From Oscarella lobularis (lineage: Eukaryota > Porifera > Homoscleromorpha > Homosclerophorida > Oscarellidae): a DNA stretch of 64,000 nt. Within the stretch, counting starts at the first letter, position 1. Every line of letters begins with the position of its first letter. The position numbers were made by a program, and so were the translations under genes. Below are positions 22,747 through 34,004 of this stretch, piece by piece. Below the pieces are notes generated by a model. The model was not told the DNA's origin. It searched no databases and saw nothing but the letters and a program-made list of their open reading frames with translations. The DNA is taken from the NCBI RefSeq assembly GCF_947507565.1, contig NC_089182.1, positions 3,038,001 through 3,102,000 of the forward strand, in the 5' to 3' direction.

Positions 22747-25700
22747 ATGGCTTCCTCTCGCTGTCTGTCACTCGTATTGACGATGTTGACGGTGATGGCC
22801 GGTCTTCATCACATTTCTGGAGGTACGTGGGAACTAAAGGCTATCGTTCTTGGTCTTTTGCTATTATAGATTTCATCTAGTACGTTAGAAGCATGTTGAA
22901 TTTGCTAGTACAGTACTGTTTGCTTTGTAGAAAAGGAAGTGACTCTAAATGCCGTGACAAACAAGCTGAAGTTTGAAAAAAACGGCCTTTACTCCGGCAG
23001 TGTATATGATCGAGCCGTGGATGTGAGATTGAATGACGGGCAATCGATCCAAATGTTCGCGGATTGTGCTGTATCTGAATCGTCTACTCCAACCGTATGG
23101 ATGTCAATTGATTTGCTTCATCTCTATTCTGTCAGCAAAATCAGATTTTTAACTCGTTTTAAGTATGGAATAGGCACTGAAGTCTACGTTGGAAATGATT
23201 CTATCAAGTCGAATGGAACCACTAATCATCGATGTGGGAAAGACGTCACTATTCCCATTATTTCTCAGACAGCTATATCTTCGTTTACTGACTTTTCTTG
23301 TTCTCCTATCAATTGGGTTCAATATGTCAGCATTCGACGACACGGACAGGATGATGGGACAGGTGATCCACAGTATTTGCAAGTGTGTAAAGTTGAAGTG
23401 TATTATAATGAAAATGAGGGTAAGAACGTAGCAAGAACGTGGTGAGTTAACTAATTTCTGTTTACATAGATCCCGGTATCACCATAACGAAGAACGCTGT
23501 GCCAATTTCAAAATTAAACGTTACAGCCATAGGAGACATTGTACTCTGTGGTTCATCAAAAGGAGACTTTGGCCCAACATGGAAGTTTCCTAATGGAACA
23601 GACGTTCCAGAACAGAACTCTGCTACTATTAGTCAAGCTGATGGCTCATCAGGATATAAAGAACTTCGTTTGAGTCCTCTTACGTCTACTCCTCCAAATG
23701 GTCAGTACAAATGCCAGTACACAGCAAACAACATTACAAAGACCAAAACAGTCGATCTTACATTTACAGGTATGTTACGTTAATTTGTGTGGAACGTTCG
23801 AGGCATTTGGCCTTTTTTGTAGTTGATTGTCAAGTAAGTTTGTGGTCAGCATGCTCATCATCATGTGGACGAGGAACAAGGACAAGGACCATTACTCAAA
23901 ACAAAGTTGGCGGTGGTCAGAATTGTCCCTCTCCTTTATCAGAAGATTGCGCAAATACAAACTGTGAGTTTATATGTTCATCTACTAGACTGATTCTATT
24001 GGTGCTTTGGTAGGTGGTCAAATTGACATGAAGGCAATAGGTGCTGTTGCTACCCACGGTCCATTAGCTACGTTTGGTAGCTTGCAGGCTTCACTGGCTA
24101 TTGATGGCGTTACAAATACTGGATTTGCTGCAACTCGAGCATCAATGGATCCGTGGTTGCGAGTTGATTTAAAGACAGCTTATTTGATCACAAGCGTAGA
24201 AACGTCATTTTATGAAGATCGAGGCAACGGTGCGTTTGTGCGGATAGGAAGTGATTTGACCAATGCTGGAAATGACAATCCGCTGTGTGGTACTGTTCCA
24301 AATAGAAACAACGGCAAAACTATTTGGACTACAACAATTGTGTGCTCTCCTTCATTGTGGGGACGGTACATTAACGTACAGAATATTTTATCATCAACAG
24401 GTTACCTCAGCCTGTGTGAATTGAAAGCAAGCTACGGTAGGAAGAATAGGTTTTTGGAGAGTCTTCTTACACTTTCTGATTATTAGCACTTGACGTCGCA
24501 ATTCTCTACAATGATTCCTCTGTTGCGTCTGGAAGCTTTTTTGTTTACGGCGGAGATCCACTTCCTTTCCCTGCTTTGTGTGTCATTAATCTTGATTCAA
24601 CAAACTTTAACTCTTTGTTAAATATTCATTGGAACTCAAGCAACAGCCAAATTCCAGATTCATCGTCCAATCCTGATGTCGGACAATCCAGAGTAAACAA
24701 CTTCGCAATTCTTCATATTAGGAAAGCTCCGAGGCTTGATACATCATACACGTGTCAATTCACGTGGACTGATAACACGCAAAAGACGTTACAGTTTGAC
24801 CTCAAGATCAACGGTGCGTGGCATGCTCATATTAGATTACAATAAGAATAAATGTTCTTTGTAGTTGATTGCAGTTGGAGCGCGTGGTCCATGTGTTTGG
24901 ATTCTTGTGGTGTGGGAACAAGATCGCGGACAGCTGACAGCTCCGTGAAGAAACATCAAGGGAAGAATTGCACCGGTCCTTCAAGTGAAGAATGTGATAC
25001 TGGACAAGCACCCTGTAAGTGAAAGAGTAAATATGGCGTATCTTCTAGCGTTATTCTTTTCCGTTGTAAAGGTGCCCCTACTCCTATCAGAAATTCTATT
25101 AGCGTTCAGGAAGGACTTCCGGCTGCTTTGGAGTGTGAAGCATCACAATTCCGTCTAATACAGACACCGGTCACGTTTGAATGGTTCAAAAATGGAGTTC
25201 GAATAGTCAATCCTTCAAATTCATTGACGCGTTCTTTGGGAAACGGAAAGTACAAGGGCACTCTGACATTAACAACAGTCAGGAAAGCAGACGCCGGCTT
25301 GTATACGTGCAAAGCCAATGGGCAACATGGTCTCAGCGCTGCATCTGTAGCAATAATGCTTGATGTCACGTGTAAGGTCCTAATTCTTTACTCGCGCGCT
25401 GTCAAAACTACTTTGTTCTTTAGATGCTCCTTTTAACATTAGAGTACAAGCAAACTCTAGTTTGTTTGTGAAAGAACAGTCACTAATTCTGAACTGCAGC
25501 GCTGAAGCGAACCCTAAACCTTCTCAATATAAATGGTATAAAGATGGGCGAATAATCACAGGAGAAACAGGGTCACAAATATCGTTTTCGAGTCTGGACT
25601 ATGACAACAGTGGAAAATACAACTGTACTGCGATAAACTCCATCGGCGAAGCCCAATCGAGCGGTTTTGTGATTGTCGTACGTGGTATGTTTAGTAAATT

Positions 25701-27211
25701 TGAACTGGTTTTATTCTTTACAATCTCGTTAATTTAATAAGGAAAGTGCTTCAGCCCGCCAGCAGCAAGTAAAAAAAGCTACTGACACTAACGCTTTCGT
25801 TCTTGCTTTTGTTCTCTTATAGCTCCAACTCCTCCAGTGGAACTCAAGCTTATTAGTAAAACGTTTGAATCGTTATTTTTGACATGGAAAAGTCCCCTCA
25901 ATCCCAACGGTATCATAAGAGCGTATAGAGTAAGTCGAAATTTCATTATGTTTTCTCTGAAAAATCTGCTTTTTGCAGTTGTACTACTGGATGTTAGATG
26001 AATCAGAAGCAGCGGTTATGTCTGTGGAGTCCATTTCGTCCTCTTTCAACCTGACTGGTCTTCGTGCCTACACTCGTTACCAAATTAACGTAACTGCTAT
26101 CAACAATGCGGATGCTTTTCCTGAAAGTTCTCCTGGTATCATTACCGATGAGACTTTGATTACCGGTAATTTTACAAGCCGCAGTTTAATTCAATCGTGC
26201 ATTTCCTTGTGTTTAGCACCTGAACGTCCGCAGTTTATTTCTAATCCGCTCGACGAACTTGAAGTTAGCTCCAATGGAATTGTTCGCTTTACAGCTCCAT
26301 TTATTTCTGACGAGAAAGTGCCAGTTAGGTAATTGATGTCTGAGCTCATTCGTAATGATTTGTTACGTCCTCTTACTGACTAGTTACGTCAAAGTATTTA
26401 TTTACTCGGGTCCTGAGCGTCCTCCGCCGCCTTCTGTTCCGGAAAGTGAAAGTGAAATGAGCGAGCTATGGCATGCAGCAGCATTCTTTGACTACACTCA
26501 ATACAACAAAGCTCGAAATCACTTTACTATTGGGAGCGGAAACCGCACCTTTTTTGGTGACACGACGTACACCGACAGTAAACTAGAAAGAAACGCTCGC
26601 TACTCAATCTACTTTGTTGCTTACCTCATCAACGAAATTAAAGGAGTAGGCAGAAGCAGTCGATGTTGGTAGTCTTACGGGTTAGAATGTATTTTTGTTT
26701 TATAGGTGCACCTGGAGTCCTCTAGTGGGCCTACGTGTAAGGTCTTTTCTTATTTAATGCCGCATACTACTAAATTGTGCAATTGTCGTTACTTTTTGTA
26801 TATAGCATTTTATACCAGTTCTTCTGGTGAATGTGAAGCCGCTACTTCCAACCCTTCTGGAGGCTCTTCGTTTGGCGTCTTCGGAATTGCGTTTTTAATT
26901 TTGTTTGTTATCACGTTTATCGCTTTAGTCGTCCTTCTCGTGATGCACATTCGTCAGCGCCAGATTTCGAAAAAGTCTTATCCTGTTGAAAGACATGCCT
27001 ATGAACTGCCTATAAAATCGGAAGGTAAACTCGAAGGTGATATTATTCCTCACAGAATGACGGAGTCAAGTGTGTACGGGGTATCATCTGTCAAGCATCA
27101 AAGTATTCTATTAATTAAATGGGACTTACACGTTTTTATTGTCTTGGTGTAGGTGAAGGTGAACAAGTGTACGCTGAAGTATGTGACAAGGAGAAGGAAG
27201 CAAATAAGTAA
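22747..27211 (+). CDS. receptor B: FTP-Ig-TSP1-FTP-Ig-TSP1-Ig-Ig-FN3 type I membrane receptor
   Basis: Same exon plan as receptor A, all junction phases kept, no frame break found. The start is the signal peptide MASSRCLSLVLTMLTVMAGL. Domains: FTP 22931-23420, Ig 23470-23769, TSP1 23823-23963, FTP 24013-24435, Ig 24486-24812, TSP1 24865-25015, Ig 25072-25373, Ig 25424-25685, FN3 25822-26168, membrane-proximal exons to about 26706, then TM and tail to the TAA at 27209-27211. The signal peptide, first FTP and second Ig exons are of the B/D type. From the last Ig exon onward it is almost identical to A and C, introns included. One oddity: the second FTP domain reads TGFAA where A and D read TGCAA, losing a conserved Cys. 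Confidence 0.86.
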
Positions 27212-27389
27212 GATAGATTATTAGATAGTGCTTTTATGTGCCAGTGTTGCACTGTCTTTGTCTTTGTGGATTTTAGCAGTTTTTTTAGTTTATGGTTTCT
27301 GATTAGAGTGATGTCATAGTTACTTGCTTGGGCATCTGTAGGCCTTCCTTTAATTAAAGTTCCTTAGCACGACCTTTCGGTCAAGCGTA

Positions 27390-28158
27390 ATCAGCGCGCT
27401 TTTTGTCTATCCGGGACGCTAGCTGTAGAAATACGGGGAAGCGAGCCGGCGTCTTTTGTACTTCGCCAAATATCAGGCGAGCAACGAAACGACCGAAACA
27501 TGCGAATACCTCTTTTTCGAAGAAGGCTCACGTTTTCGTCGACGTTCATCCCTACTACGAAGCGTGCCTTTGCGATGAGGAGGAGTCGGCCGGCGGCTAT
27601 CTTCGCAGTCTCCGGGCGTACGTCAAGGCCGCTCACGTCAGAGGCCTTTCTTTGGACGGTGCGGAGTTTTTCTCGCCTTACTAGGTGTCCTGTCTCATTA
27701 TTCAGTTCTCTTAGGATGCGTTTATGGTCCCCTCTCACCGAGTGCGAAAACGGCCAGCAAACCCAAACTAGAAGCGTACTGAAAAATCTCTTAGGCAACG
27801 AGTGCTCAGACACTCAGTCCGATTTGTCCTCTTTTCTTCCTCGTTGAAATGTATCCTTTTTTGCAGTAGCTGACCGTCTGCTAACTCACCCCTTGTGTCC
27901 TGTTGAGAAGGTGCACGTTGTGTCCAAGTACTCGGAACGAAGTCGTGTAGGAGTCTGAAGCGTTGGCCGAGCTGCGGGAAGTGCTGCACGCCGTCTGTGA
28001 AAACTCCACAGCTCGCCAGATTCACCTGTGTCGGGTCTACCGATCCAGCAGAAAATCACGACAACACTTCACCGGTTAACCTTGTTGTTCACGTAGCGGA
28101 ATCGTGCGTGCCTGTCGAGAATTACAGAGAGTGTCTCATCGGCTTGCAGGACGGTTGA
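27390..28158 (+). pseudogene. LLTP-3 3' fragment 2 (upstream of receptor C)
   Basis: Same origin as fragment 1, with its own lesions. About 9 nt are missing before 'gaagaaggctcacg'. The TSP1-like segment lacks 'catgggg' (near 27728). The exon end is shortened near 27812, and 2 nt are added in 'cacgttgtgtcc' near 27920. Its last exon resembles true LLTP-3 more than fragments 1 and 3 do, which fits copy C being the sister of copy A. Confidence 0.82.
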
Positions 28159-28365
28159 AGAATTCGAGGGGCGTCACTGACGAATTTTTGCTGCTGTTTT
28201 TCGTTTGTGTTTTCTACGTTTTTGTCGTATTTGTGTTTCAGTGTTTGTTGCAAGGTCGAATATCTTTAATGGGGTTGCCGGCACGCCTCCTTCGTTTTGG
28301 GCGGTTCCAGGGCATACGGGAAAGTCGCTCCTCTTTTAGACGGAAGCCATCCGCGACAGACTATC

Positions 28366-31300
28366 ATGGCCTTCTCTCGCTGTCTATCACTCGTATTGAC
28401 GGTGATGGTCTGTCTTGATCACGTTTCTGGAGGTACGTGGGAACTAAACGCTATCGGTCTTGGTCTTTCGCTATTACAGAGTCATCTACGCTGTTTAGAG
28501 CATGTTGAATTTACTGTCTGTTTTGTAGAAATGAAAGTGATTCTAAATGCCGCGGCGAACAAACTGGTGTTCGAAGAAACAGGCATTGCCACTGGAAGTT
28601 CATATGATCTAGCCGTGGATGGGAAAATACGTCAAAATTGGGGGGATTGCGCTGTATCTCAATCGTCTACTCCAACCGTATGGATGTCAATTGATTTGCT
28701 TCATCTCTACTCTGTGACCAAGATCAAATATCTAACTCGTCACCGGTATGGAAAAGGCATCGAGGTCTACGTCGGGAAAAGTTCTATCAAGTTGAATGGA
28801 ACCAGTGATTATCAATGTGGGAGTAGCGCTGTGTTTCCTAATACCGCTCCGTCTACGTTAACTGATTTTCCTTGTTCTCCTATCAATTGGGTTCAACATG
28901 TCAGCATTCGACGACACGGACAGGATGATGGGGTGGGTGATCCACAGTATCTGCAACCGTGTGAAATTGAGGTGTATTATGATGAAACCGAGGGTAGGAA
29001 TCCATAACAAAAACGTAGCGAGTCAACTATTTTCTGTTTACATAGATCCCGGTATCACCATAACGAAGAACGCCGCAGCAATTTCAAAATTAGACGTTAC
29101 AAAAGGAGACATTGTACTCTGTGGTTCACCAAAAGGAGACTTTGGCCCGACATGGAAATTTCCTAATGGAACAGACGTTCCAGAACAGAACTCTGCTACT
29201 ATTAGTCAAGCTGATGGCGCATCAGGATATAAAGAACTGCGTTTGAGTCCTCTTACGTCTACTCCTCCAAATGGTCAGTACAAATGCCAGTACACAGCAA
29301 ACAACATTACAGAGACCAAAACAGTCGATCTTACATTTACAGGTACGTTACGTTTAATTTGTGTGGCACGTTCATTTGGCCTTTTTTGTAGCTGATTGTC
29401 AAGTAGGATCATGGTCAGCATGCTCATCATCATGTGGACGAGGAACAAGGACAAGGACCATTACTCAAAACAAAGTTGGCGCTGGTCAGGATTGTCCCTC
29501 TCCTTTATCAGAAGATTGCGCAAATACAAACTGTGAGTTTATATGTTCATCTTCAAGGCTGATTCTATTGGTGCTTTGGTAGGTGGCCAAATTGACATGA
29601 CGGCAATAGGTGCTGTTGCTACCCACGGTCCATTAGCTACGATTAATAGTAGGTTCCGGGCTTCACTGGCTATTGATGGCGTTACAAATGCTAAATGTGC
29701 TGTAACTCTACTATCAACGAAGCCGTGGTTGCGAGTTGATTTAAAGACAGCTTATTTGATTGCAAGCGTAGAAACGTCATTTTATGAAGATCGAGGCAAC
29801 GGTGCGTTTGTGCGGATAGGAAGTGATTTGACCAATGATGGAAATGACAATCCGCTGTGTGGTACTGTTTCGAATAGAAATAATGGGGCAAGTGTTTGGA
29901 CAACAACAATTGCGTGTTCTCCTTCATTGTGGGGACGGTACATTAACGTTCAAAAGATTTTTTCAAATAAGTTTTACCTCAGCCTGTGTGAATTGAAAGC
30001 AAGCTACGGTAAGAAGAACAGCCTTTAGAGATCTTCTTACACTTTCTGATTATTAGAACTTGACGTTGGCATTCTCTACAATGATTCCTCTGTTTCATCT
30101 GGAGACGTTTTTGTGTACGGTGGAGATGCACTTTCTTTTCCTGTTCTGTGCGGCGTTAATCCCGATTCAACAAACTTGAATTCATTGCTAAATATTCAAT
30201 GGAAATCAGGCAACAGTCCAATTTCGTCGTCTAATTCCGATGTTAGACAATCCACACACAACAACTTTACAAGTCTTCATATCGGGAAAGCTCCATCAAC
30301 GGATACAACATACACGTGCCAATACACGTGGATTGATAACAAGCAAAAAACATTACAGTTTAACCTAAACATCAACGGTGGGTGAAACATTTGCTATTGG
30401 TAGCATTAATTAAAGGGGTCCTTGTTTTCGTAGTGGATTGCGGGTGGAGCACGTGGTTGTCTTGCTCGGGTCCTTGTGGTGTGGGAACAAGATTGCGGAC
30501 AGCTGACAACCCCGTGAAGAAACATCAAGGAAAGGATTGTGTCGGTGATTTAAGCGAAGACTGTGATACTGGAAAAGCACCTTGTAAGATTGATATGGCG
30601 TATCTTCTAGTATAATGTTTCTGTTGAAGGTCCTCCCACTCCTATTAACAATTTAGTTAGAGTTGAAGAAGGAAAAACGGCTTTTTTGGAGTGTAACGCT
30701 TTACAATACAGCCAATTACCGACGGCTATTACATTCCAATGGTTCAGGAAAGGAGTTCAAATAGCCAATCCTTCAAAATCATCCGATCGTTCTTTGGGAA
30801 ACGGAACATACCAGGGAATTCTAACGTTTAGTTCGGTCAAACGAGAAGACGCCGACTCGTACACGTGCAAAGCCAATGGGCGCAATGGTCTCAGTGCTGC
30901 ATCTGTAGTAATAACGCTTGATGTCACGTGTAAGCTCCTAATTCTTTACTCGTTCGCTGTCAAAACTACTTTGTTCTTTAGATGCTCCTTTTAACGTTAG
31001 AGTACAAGCAAACTCTAGTTGGTTTGTGAAAGAACAGTCACTAATTCTGAACTGCTGCGCTGAAGCGAACCCTAAACCTTCTCAATATAAATGGTATAAA
31101 GATGGGCAAATAATCACAGGAGAAACGGGGTCACAAATATCGTTTTCGAGTCTGGACTATGACAACAGTGGAAAATACAACTGTACTGCGATAAACTCCA
31201 TCGGCGAAGCCCAATCAAGCGGTTTTGTGATTCTCGTACGTGGTATGTTTAGTAAATTTGAACTGGTTTATTCTTTACAATATCTTTAATTAATTAATAA

Positions 31301-32781
31301 GGAAAGTGCTTCCGTCCGCCAGCAGCAAGTAAGAAAAGCTACCGACACTAAAGCTTTTGTTCATGCTTTTGTTCTCTTATAGCTCCAACTCCTCCAGTGG
31401 AACTCAAGCTTATTAGCAAAACGTTTGAATCGTTATTTTTGACATGGAAAAGTCCCCTCGATCCCAACGGTATCATAAGAGCGTATAGAGTAAGTCGAAA
31501 TTTCATTGTGTTTTCTCTGAAAAATCTGCTTTTTGCAGTTGTACTACTGGATGTTAGATGAATCAGAAGCAGCGGTTATGTCTGTGGAGTCCATTTCGTC
31601 CTCTTTCAACCTGACTGGCCTTCGTGCCTACACTCGTTACCAAATTAACGTAACTGCTATCAACAATGCGGATGCTTTTCCTGAAAGTTCTCCTGGTATC
31701 ATTACCAACGAGACTTTGATTGCCGGTAATTTTACAAGCCGCAGTTTAATTCAATCGTTCATTTCCTTGTGTTTAGCACCTGAACGTCCGCAGTTTATTT
31801 CTAATCCGCTCGACGAACTTGAAGTTAGCTCCAATGGAATTGTTCGCTTTACAGCTCCATTTATTTCTGACGAGAAAGTGCCAGTTAGGTAATTGATGTC
31901 TGAGCTCATTCATAATGATTTGTTACGTCCTCCTACTGGCTAGTTACGTCAAAGTGTTTATTTACTCGGGTCCTGAGCGTCCTCCGCCGCCTTCTGTTCC
32001 GCCAAGGGAAAGTGAAATGAGCGAACTATGGCATGCAGCAGCATTCTATGACTACACTCAATACAACAAAGCTCGAAATCACTTTACTATTGGGAGCGGA
32101 AACCGCACCTTTTTTGGTGGCACGACGTACACCGACAGTAAACTAGAAAGAAACGCTCGCTACTCGATCTACTTTGTTGCTTACCTCATCAACGAAATTA
32201 AAGGAGTAGGCAGAAGCAGTCGATGTTGATAGTCTTACGGGTTAGAATGTATTTTTGTTTTATAGGTGCACCTGGAGTCCTCTAGTGGGCCTACGTGTAA
32301 GGTCTTTTCTTATTTAATGCCGCATACTACTAAATTGTGCAATTGTCGTCACTTTTTGTATATAGCATTTTATACCAGTTCTTCTGGTGAATGTGAAGCC
32401 GCTACTTTCAATCCTTCTGGAGGCTCTTCGTTTGGCGTCTTCGGAATTGCGTTTTTAATTTTGTTTGTTATCACGTTTATCGCTTTAGTCGTCCTTCTCG
32501 TGATGCACATTCGTCAGCGCCAGATTTCGAAAAAGGCTTATGCTGTTGAAAGACATGCCTATGAACTGCCTATAAAATCGGAAGGTAAACTCGAAGGTGA
32601 TATGATTCCTCACAGAATGACGGAGTCAAGTGTGTACGGGGTATCATCTGTCAAGCATCAAAGTATTCTATTAATTAAATGGGACTTACACGTTAATTTT
32701 TCATTTTATTGTCTCGGTGTAGGCGAAGGTGAACAAGTGTACGCTGAGGTATGTGACAAGGAGAAGGAAGCAAATAAGTAA
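28366..32781 (+). CDS. receptor C: FTP-Ig-TSP1-FTP-Ig-TSP1-Ig-Ig-FN3 type I membrane receptor
   Basis: Sister of receptor A by signal peptide (MAFSRCLSLVLTVMVC), first FTP and second Ig exons. Domains: FTP 28530-28993, Ig 29046-29342, TSP1 29392-29532, FTP 29583-30008, Ig 30058-30378, TSP1 30435-30584, Ig 30630-30929, Ig 30982-31242, FN3 31382-31728, then membrane-proximal exons, TM (about 32433-32510) and tail ending at 32781. The third Ig exon is strikingly unlike A, B and D (for example QWFRKGVQIANPSKSSD, SYTCKANGRNGLS), while flanking exons are near identical. The fourth Ig has an extra Cys (LNCCAE). No disruption seen. Confidence 0.86.
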
Positions 32782-32929
32782 GATAGATTATTAGATAGTG
32801 CTTTTATGTCCCAGTGTTGCACTGTCTTTGTGGATTTTAGCAGTTTTTTAGTTTATGGTTTCTGATTAGAGTGATGTCATAGTTACTTGCTTGGACATCT
32901 GTAGGCATTCCTTTAAAGTTCCTTAGCAC

Positions 32930-33758
32930 GACCTTTCGGTCAAGCGTAATCAGCACGCTTTTTGTCTATCCGGGACGCTAGCTGTAGAAATACGGGGAAG
33001 TGGACCGTCTCCGAGCCGGCGTCTTTTGTACTTCGCCAAATATCAGGCGAGCGACGAAACGACCGAAACATGCGAATACTTCTTTTTCGATGTCACGAAG
33101 AAGGCTCACGTTTTCGTCGACGTTCATCCCTACTACGAAGCGTGCCTTTGCGATGAGGAGGAGTCGGCCGGCGGCCATCTTCGCAGTCTCCGTGCTTACG
33201 TCAAAGCCGCTCTCGTTAGAGGCCTTTCTTTGGACGATGCGGAGTTTTCTCGCGTTACTAGGTGTCCTGTCTCATTGTTCAGTTCTCTTAGGATGCGTTT
33301 ATGGTCCATGGGGGCCTCTCACCGAGTGCGAAAACGGCCAGCAAACTCAAACTAGAAGCGTACTGAAAAATCTCTTAGGCAACGAGTGCTCAGACACTAA
33401 ACGTACTCAGCAGTGCCGTGAGTCCAATTTGTCCTCTTTCCTTCATCGTTGAAATTTTTTTGCAGTAGCTGGCCGTCTACCAACTCACCCCTTGTGTCCT
33501 GTTGAGAAGGTGCACGTTGTCCAAGTGCGCGGAGCGAAGTCGTGCAAAAGTGTGAAGCGTTGGCCGAGCTGCGGGAAGTGCTGCACGCCGTCTCTGACAA
33601 CTCCGCAGCTCGCCAAATTCACCTGTGTCGGGTCTACCGATCCAGCGGAAAATCACGACAACACGTCCCCGGTTAACCTTGTCGTCCACGTAGCGGAATC
33701 GTGCCAGCCTGTCGAGAATTACAGAGAGTGTCTCCTCGGCTTGCAGCAGGACGGTTGA
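32930..33758 (+). pseudogene. LLTP-3 3' fragment 3 (upstream of receptor D)
   Basis: Starts at the same breakpoint ('ggggaagtggaccgtctccga'-like) inside the vWD exon. The TSP1-like and Cys-rich exons are still open (CVYGPWGPLTEC; last exon ends CLLGLQQDG then stop). It lacks the start and lipid-binding region, and about 1 nt is missing near 33246. It closely matches fragment 1 in the last exon. Confidence 0.8.
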
Positions 33759-34004
33759 AGAATTCGAGGGGCGTCCTCAACAAATTTTTGGTGTTTTTTG
33801 TTAGGTTTTTGTCGTATTTTTGTTCAGTGTTTGTTGCAAGGTCGAAGTTCTAAGTATCTCGAGGTGGGGGTTTGTTGACCTTGCTGACCACGCCTTTCGC
33901 TTTTGGCAGTGTACGGGCATCCAGCTACGGGAAAGTCGTTTTTCGCTCACCTTCGCCTCGACTGCCGCGCTTTTAGATAGCCGGAAGTTATCCACGACAC
34001 TATC

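Noticed and set aside
22228-22869. 213-residue open frame joining the LLTP fragment and the receptor B signal peptide
   Set aside because: Accidental read-through of LLTP pseudogene, spacer and first receptor exon; the equivalent frame is not kept in copies C and D.
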